A stretch of 64,000 bases of DNA from G963667675 sp964291545. GTDB lineage: Bacteria > Chloroflexota > Dehalococcoidia > Lucifugimonadales > UBA3495. The position numbers were made by a program, and so were the translations under genes. Of this stretch, positions 1 to 7,529 are shown in pieces. Position 1 is the stretch's first letter, and every line of letters begins with the position of its first letter. Location of the stretch: contig OZ219861.1 in assembly GCA_964291545.2 (NCBI GenBank), positions 186,001 through 250,000 of the forward strand. Direction: 5' to 3'. Under the pieces are notes generated by a model. The model did not search any database, was not told the origin of the DNA, and saw only the letters and a list, made by a program, of their open reading frames with translations.

Positions 1-44
1 TCTCGCTGCGTACACGAGCCTGGGACCGCCGGGCCGGGAGAGGG

Positions 45-866
45 TCAGTTTTTGATGAGCATGCCCGGCTGGCACTTGCGGCAATAACTGGTTATTCGCT
101 GGTTGGCGGTTAGCTCACTGATATTGCCCCCGCAGTTGGGACAGGGCTGGCCGCCCTTGCGGTGGACTTTCAAGAAGTCCCGGATCTTCAGGTGGATGTC
201 ATCGCCAGTCCGCTCTCGAAGCACGGCGATGGCTTCCTGAACCGTGCTGCGACAGCACTCCTGCAGCCGGCGCAGCTCTTGTTCGTCCAGAGACCCGGCC
301 TTGCGGAAGGGCGAGATTCCGGCGGCGAACAGTATCTCGTCGGAATAGGCGTTGCCGATACCGGAGACGAAAGCGCCCCTGGTCAAGACCCCCTTGATTT
401 CGCCGCGGAAGGGGCGCAGCCGCTGCTGGAACTCCTCGAAGGGGATTTCGTCCAGCACGTCGGGGCCCTGCCGGGAGAGGCCCAAGGCTTCCGGCATTTG
501 TTCCCAGGCGCCGTAGTAGACCTTGCCCATCTGCCGGTCGTCCAGATACCGGAGTTCCCGGTCTCCGCTGAGGGTCATTGCCAGGCAGGTCTTTTTCAGG
601 ACCCGCTGGCCGGGCTCACAGAATTGGAGAGCCCCGGTCAACATGGGGTTGACCGCCAGCCAGCGGTCGCCGGACAGTTCCAGCAGCAGGAACTTGCCCT
701 TGCGGTGGACCTCCCGGAGTGCCCTGCCGTTTATGTCATCCGGGACACTTCCGGTCAGCCATCGGACGACGGTGGGCTTTAGCACCTGCAGCGACTCGAC
801 GGTCCTGCCGCGAGCTTCCCGGTTGAGGAACTCCTTGATTACCTCGAGGTCGGGCGCTTCAGGCAC
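45..866 (-). CDS. mutM: Formamidopyrimidine-DNA glycosylase (Fpg/Nei family)
   Basis: A 273-residue base-excision repair glycosylase/AP lyase that would remove oxidised purines from DNA. The N-terminus reads MPEAPDLEV, with the Pro2 nucleophile and Glu3 characteristic of Fpg/Nei enzymes. The C-terminus has a four-cysteine zinc finger (CPNC...CRKC) ending 8 residues before the stop, and the helix-two-turn-helix segment GIGNAYSDEILF lies near residue 168. Length matches the family. Translation starts at GTG (864-866). The gene stands alone at the window edge, transcribed leftward. Fpg versus Nei cannot be separated with certainty; the N-terminus and zinc finger favour Fpg-like. Confidence 0.9.
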   Translation of the reverse strand: MPEAPDLEVIKEFLNREARGRTVESLQVLKPTVVRWLTGSVPDDINGRALREVHRKGKFLLLELSGDRWLAVNPMLTGALQFCEPGQRVLKKTCLAMTLSGDRELRYLDDRQMGKVYYGAWEQMPEALGLSRQGPDVLDEIPFEEFQQRLRPFRGEIKGVLTRGAFVSGIGNAYSDEILFAAGISPFRKAGSLDEQELRRLQECCRSTVQEAIAVLRERTGDDIHLKIRDFLKVHRKGGQPCPNCGGNISELTANQRITSYCRKCQPGMLIKN

Positions 867-1378
867 AGCCGCTTTCTACGAGGCAAAATTTTAGTTCCCC
901 TGCCATTTCCTCTCGTTCCCTCCCATGTCCAAGGGGAGGCAAGGCATGGCCCAGTTGAGGCATTTTCTGTGAGTTGGGACATTTGGGGACATTCTGGGAC
1001 ATTCCGGGCCGGACTGCCCGAGGGCCAAAATTTTTACCTCCGTCCCACTGGGTCCCATTTCGTACCGCGTCTATGCTCCGGTCTTGTGCCCCGGCGGCAT
1101 ACCGCCTGGAGCCGGCGGGCGGGATGCCGGCGACATGGTTTCAGCATACGGACTGGGCCAGGGTTGCGTCAACGGCCAAATGTCAGTAATGGGGGCGATT
1201 CCGTTTGCATTCGGAGTGCGGCCTATCTAGCCATGGCACACCATATGCCAAAAGCAAACGGACCCTACCTCCCTACTCCGTCAAACCATAGCCGCCGGAC
1301 ACTGTGTTAGAATCACTGTAGGGTTTGTCACCTAACACCAGCGAAGGGATCCTGTCTGTAACTCTCAGGGGTGAGAAT
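867..1378. other. Intergenic region with a triple 10-bp direct repeat
   Basis: No convincing gene is seen. The only structure is three adjacent 10-bp units at 974-1003 (TTGGGACATT, TGGGGACATT, CTGGGACATT). A diverged counterpart occurs at 60940-60969, also at the edge of an accessory region. Confidence 0.5.
974..1003 (+). repeat. Three tandem 10-bp units (nnGGGACATT)
   Basis: Three head-to-tail decamers with a conserved GGGACATT core and exactly one helical turn of spacing, preceded by TTTCTGTG. This resembles a protein-binding iteron or recombinase arm site, but its function is unknown. Confidence 0.6.
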
Positions 1379-1684
1379 ATGGTGGATAACAAAATCAACA
1401 CTATCATGAGTGAGAAGGTCAGAGGACTTCTTGAAGGTCGCTTCGAAAACGAGTTCGTATTCGGCCCTATTCGGGTGGAACCCCGTGTTGACCAAGATGG
1501 CTGGGATTACCTGCAGACATACATCGTCTTCGATGGAGATCAAACGAAGTTGGACCCAATTTGGACGATTAGACTGTCCGACGAGCTATGGAGTGAGTCA
1601 GAAAAACTTGGGTACCCAGGATGCCCGGTCCCTCTGTTCGTCAAGAAATCGGAGTGGACCACTTTGGAAAAAAGCCTGACGTGA
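1379..1684 (+). CDS. Small hypothetical protein coupled to a HEPN-like protein
   Basis: A 101-residue soluble, acidic protein with no signal peptide or membrane segment; the family is not recognised. The middle reads as alternating strands (FGPIRVEP, DYLQTYIVFDG, WTIRLSDELW). ATG 1379 is preferred over an upstream TTG in frame at 1325 because it follows a purine-rich GGGGTGAGA. Its TGA overlaps the GTG of the next gene by GTGA, a translational-coupling arrangement, so the two proteins are probably made in fixed ratio. Such a pairing with a HEPN protein resembles toxin-antitoxin modules, with this the candidate antitoxin. That role is inference only. Confidence 0.65.
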   Translation: MVDNKINTIMSEKVRGLLEGRFENEFVFGPIRVEPRVDQDGWDYLQTYIVFDGDQTKLDPIWTIRLSDELWSESEKLGYPGCPVPLFVKKSEWTTLEKSLT

Positions 1685-2175
1685 ACCCGAAAGACCTCCT
1701 AGACATAGCCGACAACTTAGCATCAGGGACAAGGGGGAACCAGCAGGGTCGGCCTAAGCAGGCTGAACTACGAAGGGCCATCAGCACCGCCTATTATGCG
1801 ATGTTTCACACCCTAGCCAAACACAGTGCGGACTTGCTGGTCGGATCGACCAAAAGGAGCAGAAGCGAAGAAGCTTGGCGACAAATATACCGATCCCTCG
1901 ACCATGGTGAGGTGAAACAACGGCACGGTCAAAAGCCTTACAAACAGATACTCAAGAGATTTCCACAAGAAATCCAAGATTTTGCCAGCCAGTTCGTCAA
2001 AATGCAGCGGCTACGTCACTCAGCCGATTACGACCCTCTGGATAGGTTCACACGTTCAACCGTATCCCAGCTAAGTCAAGAAACCAAGACAGCCATCTCT
2101 CTGTTCGAGAATGTAGGCCGAAAGGACAGAATTGCCTTCGCAGCGTTTGTCCTGCACAGACTGAGAAACGACTGA
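1681..2175 (+). CDS. HEPN-domain-like protein
   Basis: A 164-residue all-alpha protein. The helix RRAISTAYYAMFHTLA followed later by RHSADYDP is the pattern seen in HEPN-type proteins (UPF0332-like): a conserved Arg/Tyr-Tyr helix and an R-x-x-A-D-Y loop. HEPN proteins are often RNases in toxin-antitoxin or defence modules, but the classic R-x4-6-H motif is not unambiguous here. RHSADYD may carry it in a reduced form. The start is placed at GTG 1681, overlapping the stop of the upstream gene; the open frame extends upstream to 1621. The neighbouring small ORF is not a recognisable MNT nucleotidyltransferase, the usual HEPN partner. Confidence 0.7.
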   Translation: MNPKDLLDIADNLASGTRGNQQGRPKQAELRRAISTAYYAMFHTLAKHSADLLVGSTKRSRSEEAWRQIYRSLDHGEVKQRHGQKPYKQILKRFPQEIQDFASQFVKMQRLRHSADYDPLDRFTRSTVSQLSQETKTAISLFENVGRKDRIAFAAFVLHRLRND

Positions 2176-2649
2176 AAGCGTGGGTCTCGGTCGAACAGGC
2201 CGAAATCGATTCGTCATCAAGTTCCAGCGCCCCAAGTTAGGTCCATAGCAATAACAGTTTTCCAGGTCCGCCTCATTCGGCTAACCGAGAAGAGCCCAGT
2301 CTAATCTCGCTGGTTAACTGTCCCCGTAGGTTGGGCGTTCATTTCTAGCGGAGCAGCGACAGCCGTCTTCACCTGCTAGCATTAGTTGATTGCCGAGTCG
2401 AAAAGGTTCAACTCGGCGACGGCGATGATTAGTCGGTGACATAGCGGCTGTCAGGGATGTAGGAAGCGCCCCGGTGTCCTCTAATCGCGGGGGTGATGGG
2501 GCGGTCTGGGGGAATGGCGCAGTCCCGTATCTCGTGTGGTTCTGCTTGACAGTAAGCGGACGCCAGCTTTACGATGCCTATAGGACGGCCTATGCCTGCG
2601 TGTGCCTGTAGAAGGCCGGGGGCGCAGGCCGGGCCGCAAGGTGAAACCG
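2176..2649. other. Intergenic region upstream of tRNA genes
   Basis: There is no supportable protein gene in this stretch. A plausible sigma-70 promoter for the tRNA pair lies at 2546-2575; the remainder shows no recognisable structure. Confidence 0.5.
2546..2575 (+). promoter_or_regulatory. Putative sigma-70 promoter of the tRNA-Ala/tRNA-Arg pair
   Basis: A perfect -35 TTGACA (2546-2551), an 18-bp spacer and a -10 TACGAT (2570-2575) lie about 75 bp before tRNA-Ala. The inference rests on sequence match and position only. Confidence 0.5.
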
Positions 2650-2725
2650 GGGGATATAGCTCAGTTGGGAGAGCGCGGCGTTCGCAATGCCGAGGTCGAG
2701 GGTTCGAATCCCTCTATCTCCACCA
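2650..2725 (+). tRNA. tRNA-Ala (anticodon CGC)
   Basis: Full cloverleaf: acceptor GGGGATA pairs with TATCTCC, the D-arm is GCTC/GAGC, and the anticodon stem CGGCG/TGCCG closes loop TTCGCAA. The T-arm is GAGGG-TTCGAAT-CCCTC and CCA is encoded at 2723-2725. The anticodon CGC reads GCG (Ala). Confidence 0.95.
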
Positions 2726-2729
2726 ACCA

Positions 2730-2805
2730 GCCCCTGTAGCTCAGAGGACAGAGCGGCGGCGTCCTAAGTCGCGCGTCGGGGGTTCGAGTCCCTCCAGGGG
2801 TACCA
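2730..2805 (+). tRNA. tRNA-Arg (anticodon CCT)
   Basis: Cloverleaf with acceptor GCCCCTG/CAGGGGT, anticodon stem GCGGC/GTCGC, loop GTCCTAA and T-arm GGGGG-TTCGAGT-CCCTC. CCA is encoded. Anticodon CCT reads AGG. It begins 4 nt after tRNA-Ala, so the two are probably co-transcribed. Its 3' 33 nt are repeated exactly at 3288-3320, marking it as an integration target. Confidence 0.95.
2773..2805 (+). repeat. attL-like 3' end of tRNA-Arg (direct repeat copy 1)
   Basis: These 33 nt are identical to 3288-3320. The identity resumes after a diverged 5-nt stretch with CAAGAGTTCCGTT (2811-2823 versus 3326-3338). Tyrosine-recombinase elements commonly integrate at tRNA 3' ends and regenerate the tRNA, which matches this layout. 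Confidence 0.7.
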
Positions 2806-3023
2806 CTTTTCAAGAGTTCCGTTTGCAAGGGCGTAGTTCAGCCTGCGAGGGCATCTTGAGTCTCCCCGTCCGGGATACTGCTCCAGATGGTCTAAAGCAG
2901 CCTGGCGGGGCCCTACTCATTCTTGGCAGGCGTACCAATCCATCCAACCAAACTGTAACCGCGATGCTCACCTGCCTTGACCATCGGAAGAAAGAGGGTT
3001 GATAATGAGCGCGGGAGAGAAGA

Positions 3024-3251
3024 ATGGCTACCATCGAGGAACGGGTTAGTTACGTCGAGGGAAGAATGGACTCCTTGGCGACCAAGGAAGACTTGGCCGA
3101 TTTGAAAGGCGAGTTAAAGGGCGAGATGGCCACCATGAGAGGTGATGTAATGGCCGTCATTGCCAAGGCGGAAGTAAGGATCACCAGGTGGACAATTGGC
3201 ACGCTGATAGCCTCGCTAGCCGTCATAGCTGCCATCGCCATCGCCATCTAG
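3024..3251 (+). CDS. Small coiled-coil protein with C-terminal membrane anchor
   Basis: A 75-residue protein. Residues 1-50 are a charged heptad-like helix (VSYVEGRMDSL, LKGELKGEMATM) and residues 53-74 form one hydrophobic membrane span (TLIASLAVIAAIAIAI) ending at the stop. Such tail-anchored coiled-coil proteins are frequent in mobile elements and phages, but no function is assigned. A purine-rich GGGAGAGAAGA sits immediately before ATG 3024. It is the only gene between the two tRNA-Arg 3'-end repeats, so it would be the sole cargo of the ~0.5 kb insert. Confidence 0.65.
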   Translation: MATIEERVSYVEGRMDSLATKEDLADLKGELKGEMATMRGDVMAVIAKAEVRITRWTIGTLIASLAVIAAIAIAI

Positions 3252-3287
3252 TCCCCTCTCCGGCCCGGCGGCAGGCCCCCAAGCCCT

Positions 3288-3320
3288 GCGTCGGGGGTTC
3301 GAGTCCCTCCAGGGGTACCA
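3288..3320 (+). repeat. attR-like copy of tRNA-Arg 3' end (direct repeat copy 2)
   Basis: An exact 33-nt copy of the tRNA-Arg 3' end including CCA, 515 bp downstream. Weaker similarity extends upstream towards the anticodon arm (from about 3266). It is not a functional tRNA because the 5' half is absent. Confidence 0.7.
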
Positions 3321-3426
3321 ATTTACAAGAGTTCCGTTCGCTCTTGGAGTTTGGCACGTTCAGGGAATCCATGATAGGCGCAATGGTTGTCATGCCCTGT
3401 AGGGATACAGGTGGGGAGGTAAAGTG

Positions 3427-3618
3427 ATGGAGAAAATATGGGCGGCTGGTGCAGCGGGTGCTGGAGCAGGTGCCCCGGTTGGACTCTGTATCTTTTCTTG
3501 GGCTATATACACCGATAAGAGCGGGGACCTGTCGTGGACGTTCATATTGCCCGTAGTTCTGGGTGCGGCCATAGGGTTTGTTGTCGTTGCCCTAAAAGGT
3601 CGAGGCAGCCGGAGCTAA
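3427..3618 (+). CDS. Small two-helix membrane protein
   Basis: A 63-residue protein with a Gly/Ala-rich first hydrophobic span (AAGAAGAGAGAPVGLCIFSW) and a second span near the C-terminus (FILPVVLGAAIGFVVVAL), ending in a basic tail. GGGGAGG (3412-3418) serves as ribosome binding site; GTG 3424 directly precedes ATG 3427. It is 3 nt upstream of the next small gene, suggesting an operon. The family is not recognised; phage holins or small toxins have comparable topology, which is only an analogy. Confidence 0.6.
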   Translation: MEKIWAAGAAGAGAGAPVGLCIFSWAIYTDKSGDLSWTFILPVVLGAAIGFVVVALKGRGSRS

Positions 3619-3621
3619 CCC

Positions 3622-3822
3622 ATGGCCTACTACGCCAACGAGGACAAGCCTACTAACCGGGTCACCATCCACATCGACGCATGCATCTGGGCACAGGAAC
3701 GCTCCAAGGCACTTAAGGATGGTCAATGGCTAGGGCCGTTCCAGACGCGGGACGAAGCGACCAGCGCCGCGAAGTCTACGGAGCGTCGAGTCGTCGGCCC
3801 GTGCGAGCATTGCATGGGATGA
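3622..3822 (+). CDS. Small His/Cys protein with GPF-x-T domain
   Basis: A 66-residue protein with the pattern V-x-I-H-x3-A-C near the N-terminus, then WLGPFQTRDEATSAA and a C-terminal CEHC pair. One His, one Cys and a Cys pair could form a small metal site. The same pattern recurs in the C-terminal half of the next gene, so the two are paralogous. Similar small proteins occur widely in bacteria, often beside restriction-modification or phage genes, with no established role known to me. ATG 3622 follows the previous stop by 3 nt. Confidence 0.7.
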   Translation: MAYYANEDKPTNRVTIHIDACIWAQERSKALKDGQWLGPFQTRDEATSAAKSTERRVVGPCEHCMG

Positions 3823-3931
3823 CGCTGGACTTTCGCCGAGAATATACTATCGCTATCTAGAACCGTTGGAGCGGTTTATTTTGCCTAGAAGAGTTGGCTG
3901 AAGCGCGGGCTGCGCCTTGGTGGAGCGGTAT

Positions 3932-4423
3932 ATGGTTAAGCACAATTTTGACTTTGGCGACCCAGCATACGCCGCGGGCTACGCAGACGGCCAGAAAGAG
4001 GCGCACTATGATATCAAGAGTATGACTTGGACGGAGCATGATCAAGGCTGTGGCTGTGACCCGTGTATTACCCTGCGTGAGATAGTACGCCAAGTGTGGC
4101 TACGTGTCATCAGACCGGTTTTTGAAGAGAGTCTCAATGCGCCTTCTACTGGCTATTACATCATTGAAAGCCCGGCGCCACGCAACTCAGTCGTTATACA
4201 CCAGGGCAGCTGCCCTGAGTACAGACTTCCTAGCTTGCGCAAGTGCCCGCAGGGTATATGTGCCCTCCAGGGACTCCATACTAACCTCAGCGCGAAGGGA
4301 CGCCGGTCCGGCCCATTCTCAACCAAAGGCGAGGCCATCGGAGCCGCCCGGGACACTAGGCGGGGAGAAATCGTCGAATGCTTTTGTGCTATGGCACCGC
4401 GACGCCCGCTTAAAGACAACTAG
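3932..4423 (+). CDS. Hypothetical protein with Cys cluster and C-terminal GPF-x-T domain
   Basis: A 163-residue protein. The N-terminal part (residues ~35-50) contains HDQGCGCDPCITLREIV, a compact Cys cluster. The C-terminal part (residues ~80-155) matches the preceding 66-residue protein: VVIHQGSC, RSGPFSTKGEAIGAA, VECFC. ATG 3932 is preferred over TTG 3917 because of GGAGCGG at 3922. It ends 10 nt before the methyltransferase-nuclease gene and may be its operon partner. Function unknown; metal binding is an inference from the spaced Cys/His residues. Confidence 0.65.
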   Translation: MVKHNFDFGDPAYAAGYADGQKEAHYDIKSMTWTEHDQGCGCDPCITLREIVRQVWLRVIRPVFEESLNAPSTGYYIIESPAPRNSVVIHQGSCPEYRLPSLRKCPQGICALQGLHTNLSAKGRRSGPFSTKGEAIGAARDTRRGEIVECFCAMAPRRPLKDN

Positions 4424-4433
4424 GAGGGCCGCC

Positions 4434-5825
4434 ATGCCCGAACCCAACTTCGCCGACAAGACCATCTGGACCGGGGACAACCTGGACATCCTCAGGGGCA
4501 TCAACTCGGATTGCGTCGACCTAATCTACCTGGACCCGCCCTTCAACTCCAACCAAGACTACGCAGCCCCTGTCGGTAGCCAAGCCGCCGGCGCTGCCTT
4601 CAAGGACACGTGGACGCTTTCCGACCTTGACGTAGCCTGGATGGGGTTGATCGCCGACGCGCAGCCGGCCATGGCCCACGTACTGAAAACTGCGGGATTT
4701 ACTCACGGGAAGGGAATGCAGTCCTACCTGACCATGATGGCCGTGCGGCTCATGGAGATGCACAGAGTGCTGAAGCCGACGGGGAGCATCTACCTTCACT
4801 GCGATCCTACGGCTGCCCACTATTTGAAAACGGTAATGGACTCGATATTTGGTGCGGACAACTTCAGGACTGAGGTAATTTGGAAAAGAACAACCGCGCA
4901 TAACGACGGGAGGCAGGGCCGCAAGCAACACGGGCGGGTTCATGACACTCTTTTCTTTTACACCAAAACCGCGGACTGGACGTGGAATCGGCTCTTCACA
5001 GACTACGACCAAAGTTATATTGATAAAACTTACAGGCATATTGAACCGGAAACAGGCCGACGATACGCGTTAAACAAGATTACCGGACCAGGTGGGGCAG
5101 CCAAGGGTAACCCACAGTATGAATTTCTCGGAGTCACGCGCTATTGGGCGTACAGCAAGGTCAACATGCAATCACTGTATGAAGCTGGGCGCATCGTACA
5201 AACGGCACCAGGTCGGGTGCCTCGATTAAAGCAGTATCTGGACGAAATGCCTGGCGTTCCTATCCAAGACCTGTGGGTGGATATCGGTCCGATTCAATCT
5301 CAAGCGAAAGAACGGATTGGCTATCCAACACAGAAGCCCCTAGCCTTGCTTGAGCGCATTATCAAGACCAGCAGCAATGAAGGTGACGTTGTACTCGATC
5401 CATTCTGCGGTTGCGCCACGGCATGTGTTGCCGCTGATCATCTCAACCGTCGCTGGCTTGGCATAGACATATCGCCTAAAGCCGTCGAGTTGGTCATCAT
5501 GCGGCTCCAGCAGGCTATGGGAAGCCTATTCCACCACAAGTATGTAACCCATCGCACCGACATCCCCAAGAGAACTGACATTGACGCTCCCATCCCCTAC
5601 CGCCAGAACAAGCACGTCCTGTTTGGGCAACAGGAAGGGTTGTGCAACGGTTGTAAGGGAGACTTCCCGTTCCGCAACTTCACGATTGACCACATAGTTC
5701 CACAGTCCCGGGGCGGTACGGACCACTTAGAGAACCTGCAACTGCTGTGCGGCGCCTGTAACTCACTTAAGGGCGACCGGCCTATGGAGTACCTGGTGGC
5801 GCGGCTGGCAGAGGTGGGGGCGTAA
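4434..5825 (+). CDS. Site-specific DNA methyltransferase fused to C-terminal HNH nuclease
   Basis: A 463-residue protein. Residues 1-370 are a beta-class DNA amino-methyltransferase: catalytic motif IV DLIYLDPPFNSN near residue 30 precedes the SAM-binding DPFCGCATA near residue 322. Residues ~395-455 are an HNH nuclease with zinc-knuckle pairs CNGC and CGAC flanking FTIDHIVPQSRGG and ENLQLL. ATG 4434 follows a strong AGGAGG; the open frame reaches back to 4104 but overlaps the upstream gene. The DPPF tetrapeptide fits N6-adenine or N4-cytosine methylation. The fusion could be a self-contained restriction-modification or homing-type enzyme; no separate specificity subunit is seen. Confidence 0.88.
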   Translation: MPEPNFADKTIWTGDNLDILRGINSDCVDLIYLDPPFNSNQDYAAPVGSQAAGAAFKDTWTLSDLDVAWMGLIADAQPAMAHVLKTAGFTHGKGMQSYLTMMAVRLMEMHRVLKPTGSIYLHCDPTAAHYLKTVMDSIFGADNFRTEVIWKRTTAHNDGRQGRKQHGRVHDTLFFYTKTADWTWNRLFTDYDQSYIDKTYRHIEPETGRRYALNKITGPGGAAKGNPQYEFLGVTRYWAYSKVNMQSLYEAGRIVQTAPGRVPRLKQYLDEMPGVPIQDLWVDIGPIQSQAKERIGYPTQKPLALLERIIKTSSNEGDVVLDPFCGCATACVAADHLNRRWLGIDISPKAVELVIMRLQQAMGSLFHHKYVTHRTDIPKRTDIDAPIPYRQNKHVLFGQQEGLCNGCKGDFPFRNFTIDHIVPQSRGGTDHLENLQLLCGACNSLKGDRPMEYLVARLAEVGA

Positions 5826-5842
5826 GAGATGAGGAGGCGATA

Positions 5843-6073
5843 ATGCATTTGGAAGACCGGTTTCAAGTATATCAAGTCGCAATAGAGGCCATACTTACCA
5901 AGATATTGGCATCAATGCCTGAGGAACAGGTTGACGACTGGCTCACCAACGACGCGAATCTTCTCACTTACCAATTGAGTCCAGACCCTGATGACGAAAA
6001 AGGCAAATTCTATCAGCTTGTGTTTGGACGAATTAAAGAGATCGTTGAATCCCGCCGAAGCCGACAGCAGTGA
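5843..6073 (+). CDS. Small acidic hypothetical protein
   Basis: A 76-residue acidic, mostly helical protein, family not recognised. A consensus AGGAGG sits 6 nt before ATG 5843, and the gene starts 17 nt after the methyltransferase-HNH stop, so it is probably co-transcribed. A regulator or inhibitor of the nuclease is possible, but nothing in the sequence demonstrates this. Confidence 0.65.
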   Translation: MHLEDRFQVYQVAIEAILTKILASMPEEQVDDWLTNDANLLTYQLSPDPDDEKGKFYQLVFGRIKEIVESRRSRQQ

Positions 6074-6209
6074 TCCCCAGAGACTCGACTCGCAAATGAG
6101 GCGACCGCTCTTGGTATTTCGTCTCTAATACCTGCCAAGGCTCAATGACGGCCGCCAGCAGATTTGAGACCGTCCAGGGCACTATGCGGCCAAGCCGTAG
6201 GACAGGCAT

Positions 6210-6734
6210 ATGAGAAAGGCACTAGCTAACGTTGCCCTGGTTGCTCTGGAAGGTTTCGCCGCATGGGCGGTTGAGAGCATGATCATCTCGGAAGCAGGAG
6301 GACGGTACCAGCCCTGGGTATTGTTTACCTTGGTTGCCGGAGGACTGACCACACTGGCCTTTTGGATGCCAGAGTTTAAGCTTTTGGTAGACCCTGCGGC
6401 TCGGGCTTATCGGCGTGGTGTCGCGAAAGCGGAACGTGAAAAAGAGCAGCGGGTTCGAGATATGATTCGTTATTCGCTTCGTTTCCCAGGCGCAGGGCGG
6501 CCAGTGTATGACGCAACCAAGGGGTTCGTGGAAGTAGAATGGGGACGGCCAAATACGATGCGCCATCGCGCTATGGGTGGTGCCACGTGGCTGGTAAACC
6601 ACGGAGCAATACCCAAGGGCTTATACCTGTGGTTTGGGCGGCGGTTGGGATACAGATACCGAGATAGAAGGCGAGCCCATCCCCTTGAATCAGAAGGAGA
6701 ACTTTCGGCTGATCCGGAGACAACGCCTAAGTAG
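6210..6734 (+). CDS. Hypothetical membrane protein
   Basis: A 174-residue protein with two N-terminal hydrophobic spans (residues ~5-25 and ~33-53), a basic amphipathic segment (YRRGVAKAEREKEQRVRDMI) and a soluble C-terminal region rich in Arg/Trp/Tyr. No enzyme motif is visible. It is separated from the preceding gene by 136 bp and is the last gene of the left accessory region. Confidence 0.5.
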   Translation: MRKALANVALVALEGFAAWAVESMIISEAGGRYQPWVLFTLVAGGLTTLAFWMPEFKLLVDPAARAYRRGVAKAEREKEQRVRDMIRYSLRFPGAGRPVYDATKGFVEVEWGRPNTMRHRAMGGATWLVNHGAIPKGLYLWFGRRLGYRYRDRRRAHPLESEGELSADPETTPK

Positions 6735-7067
6735 TTGAACTGAACTCAATTTAGCGGACGTTCATGAAAGAGCCCCTCAGCACCTGGAAGCGACGCGGCG
6801 GCCCTGAGCCGGCCACGCGGCAACGGAAAATACTGGCCGGCTGGCCATTTCTAGCGCGTGTCCCGAACCCCACAGATGACAATTTTCGGGCAGGTACTGA
6901 GTCCGCAGCTCGCTGATGGACGAAGGGGAGTCGATGCGTGTAGAATTCTATCTGGGCCACCAGAGCCCACCACCACGGTCGGCATCTGTGTCCGCGTAAT
7001 CAAGAAAGCCGACCTGGCGGCTCAGAACGTTCCCCGGTAGATTGCACCGATGCAGAGGAAGCACATC
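6735..7067. other. Intergenic region
   Basis: No supportable gene, repeat or hairpin is seen. A 60-codon open frame at 6858-7040 lacks a ribosome binding site and coding-like composition. Confidence 0.4.
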
Positions 7068-7415
7068 ATGATAGATGTCGTCCCGCTTAACGGTCCTGCT
7101 CTCTTGCTGCGAGCTCGGGGGCGCATTAATATCCTAAGCGCCGACGCTTTCGAGGCCTCAGTCAGGAACGCTATAACGGGCGAGAAGAGCACCGTAATCA
7201 TTGAATGCTCGGACGTGACCTATCTGAGCAGCGCGGGCCTGAGGGCGTTTCTGCGCCTCTGGCAAGACCTCAACAGTAAGAACCGAAACCTGCACATATG
7301 CGCCCTTAAGCCGTACATACGGGAAGTCTTCCGAATTATCGGGTTCGACCAGCTAATCCCAATCCATGCCGATATTCCGGCAACGTTGACGGCCGTCGAG
7401 GGCCAAAAAGAGTAG
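7068..7415 (+). CDS. STAS-domain anti-sigma factor antagonist
   Basis: A 115-residue single-domain STAS protein of the SpoIIAA/RsbV type. The signature DVTYLSSAGLRAFLRLW around residue 55 carries the phosphorylatable Ser of the SSAGL motif, preceded by the ITGEKSTVIIEC strand. Such proteins bind an anti-sigma kinase when dephosphorylated and release a sigma factor. ATG 7068 is preferred over ATG 7050 because AGAGGAAG lies 6 nt upstream of it. No cognate kinase or phosphatase gene is adjacent, so its partner must be elsewhere. Confidence 0.85.
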   Translation: MIDVVPLNGPALLLRARGRINILSADAFEASVRNAITGEKSTVIIECSDVTYLSSAGLRAFLRLWQDLNSKNRNLHICALKPYIREVFRIIGFDQLIPIHADIPATLTAVEGQKE

Positions 7416-7529
7416 CGAACGCTAGAGCAGACCCGGAAAGCCCAGGCAGCGGAGTCGTTGCCACACCCCAGGTCTCAACTAATCCCCGGCACGGAAGCAG
7501 CCTATGTCACGTGAAGTTAGGGGGTAGGC

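Noticed and set aside
969..1310. Plus-strand ORF of 113 residues
   Set aside because: No ribosome binding site, composition unlike neighbouring genes, and it covers the 10-bp repeat.
3266..3320. Possible second tRNA-Arg
   Set aside because: Only the 3' half matches; no acceptor 5' strand or D-arm, so it is an attachment-site copy.
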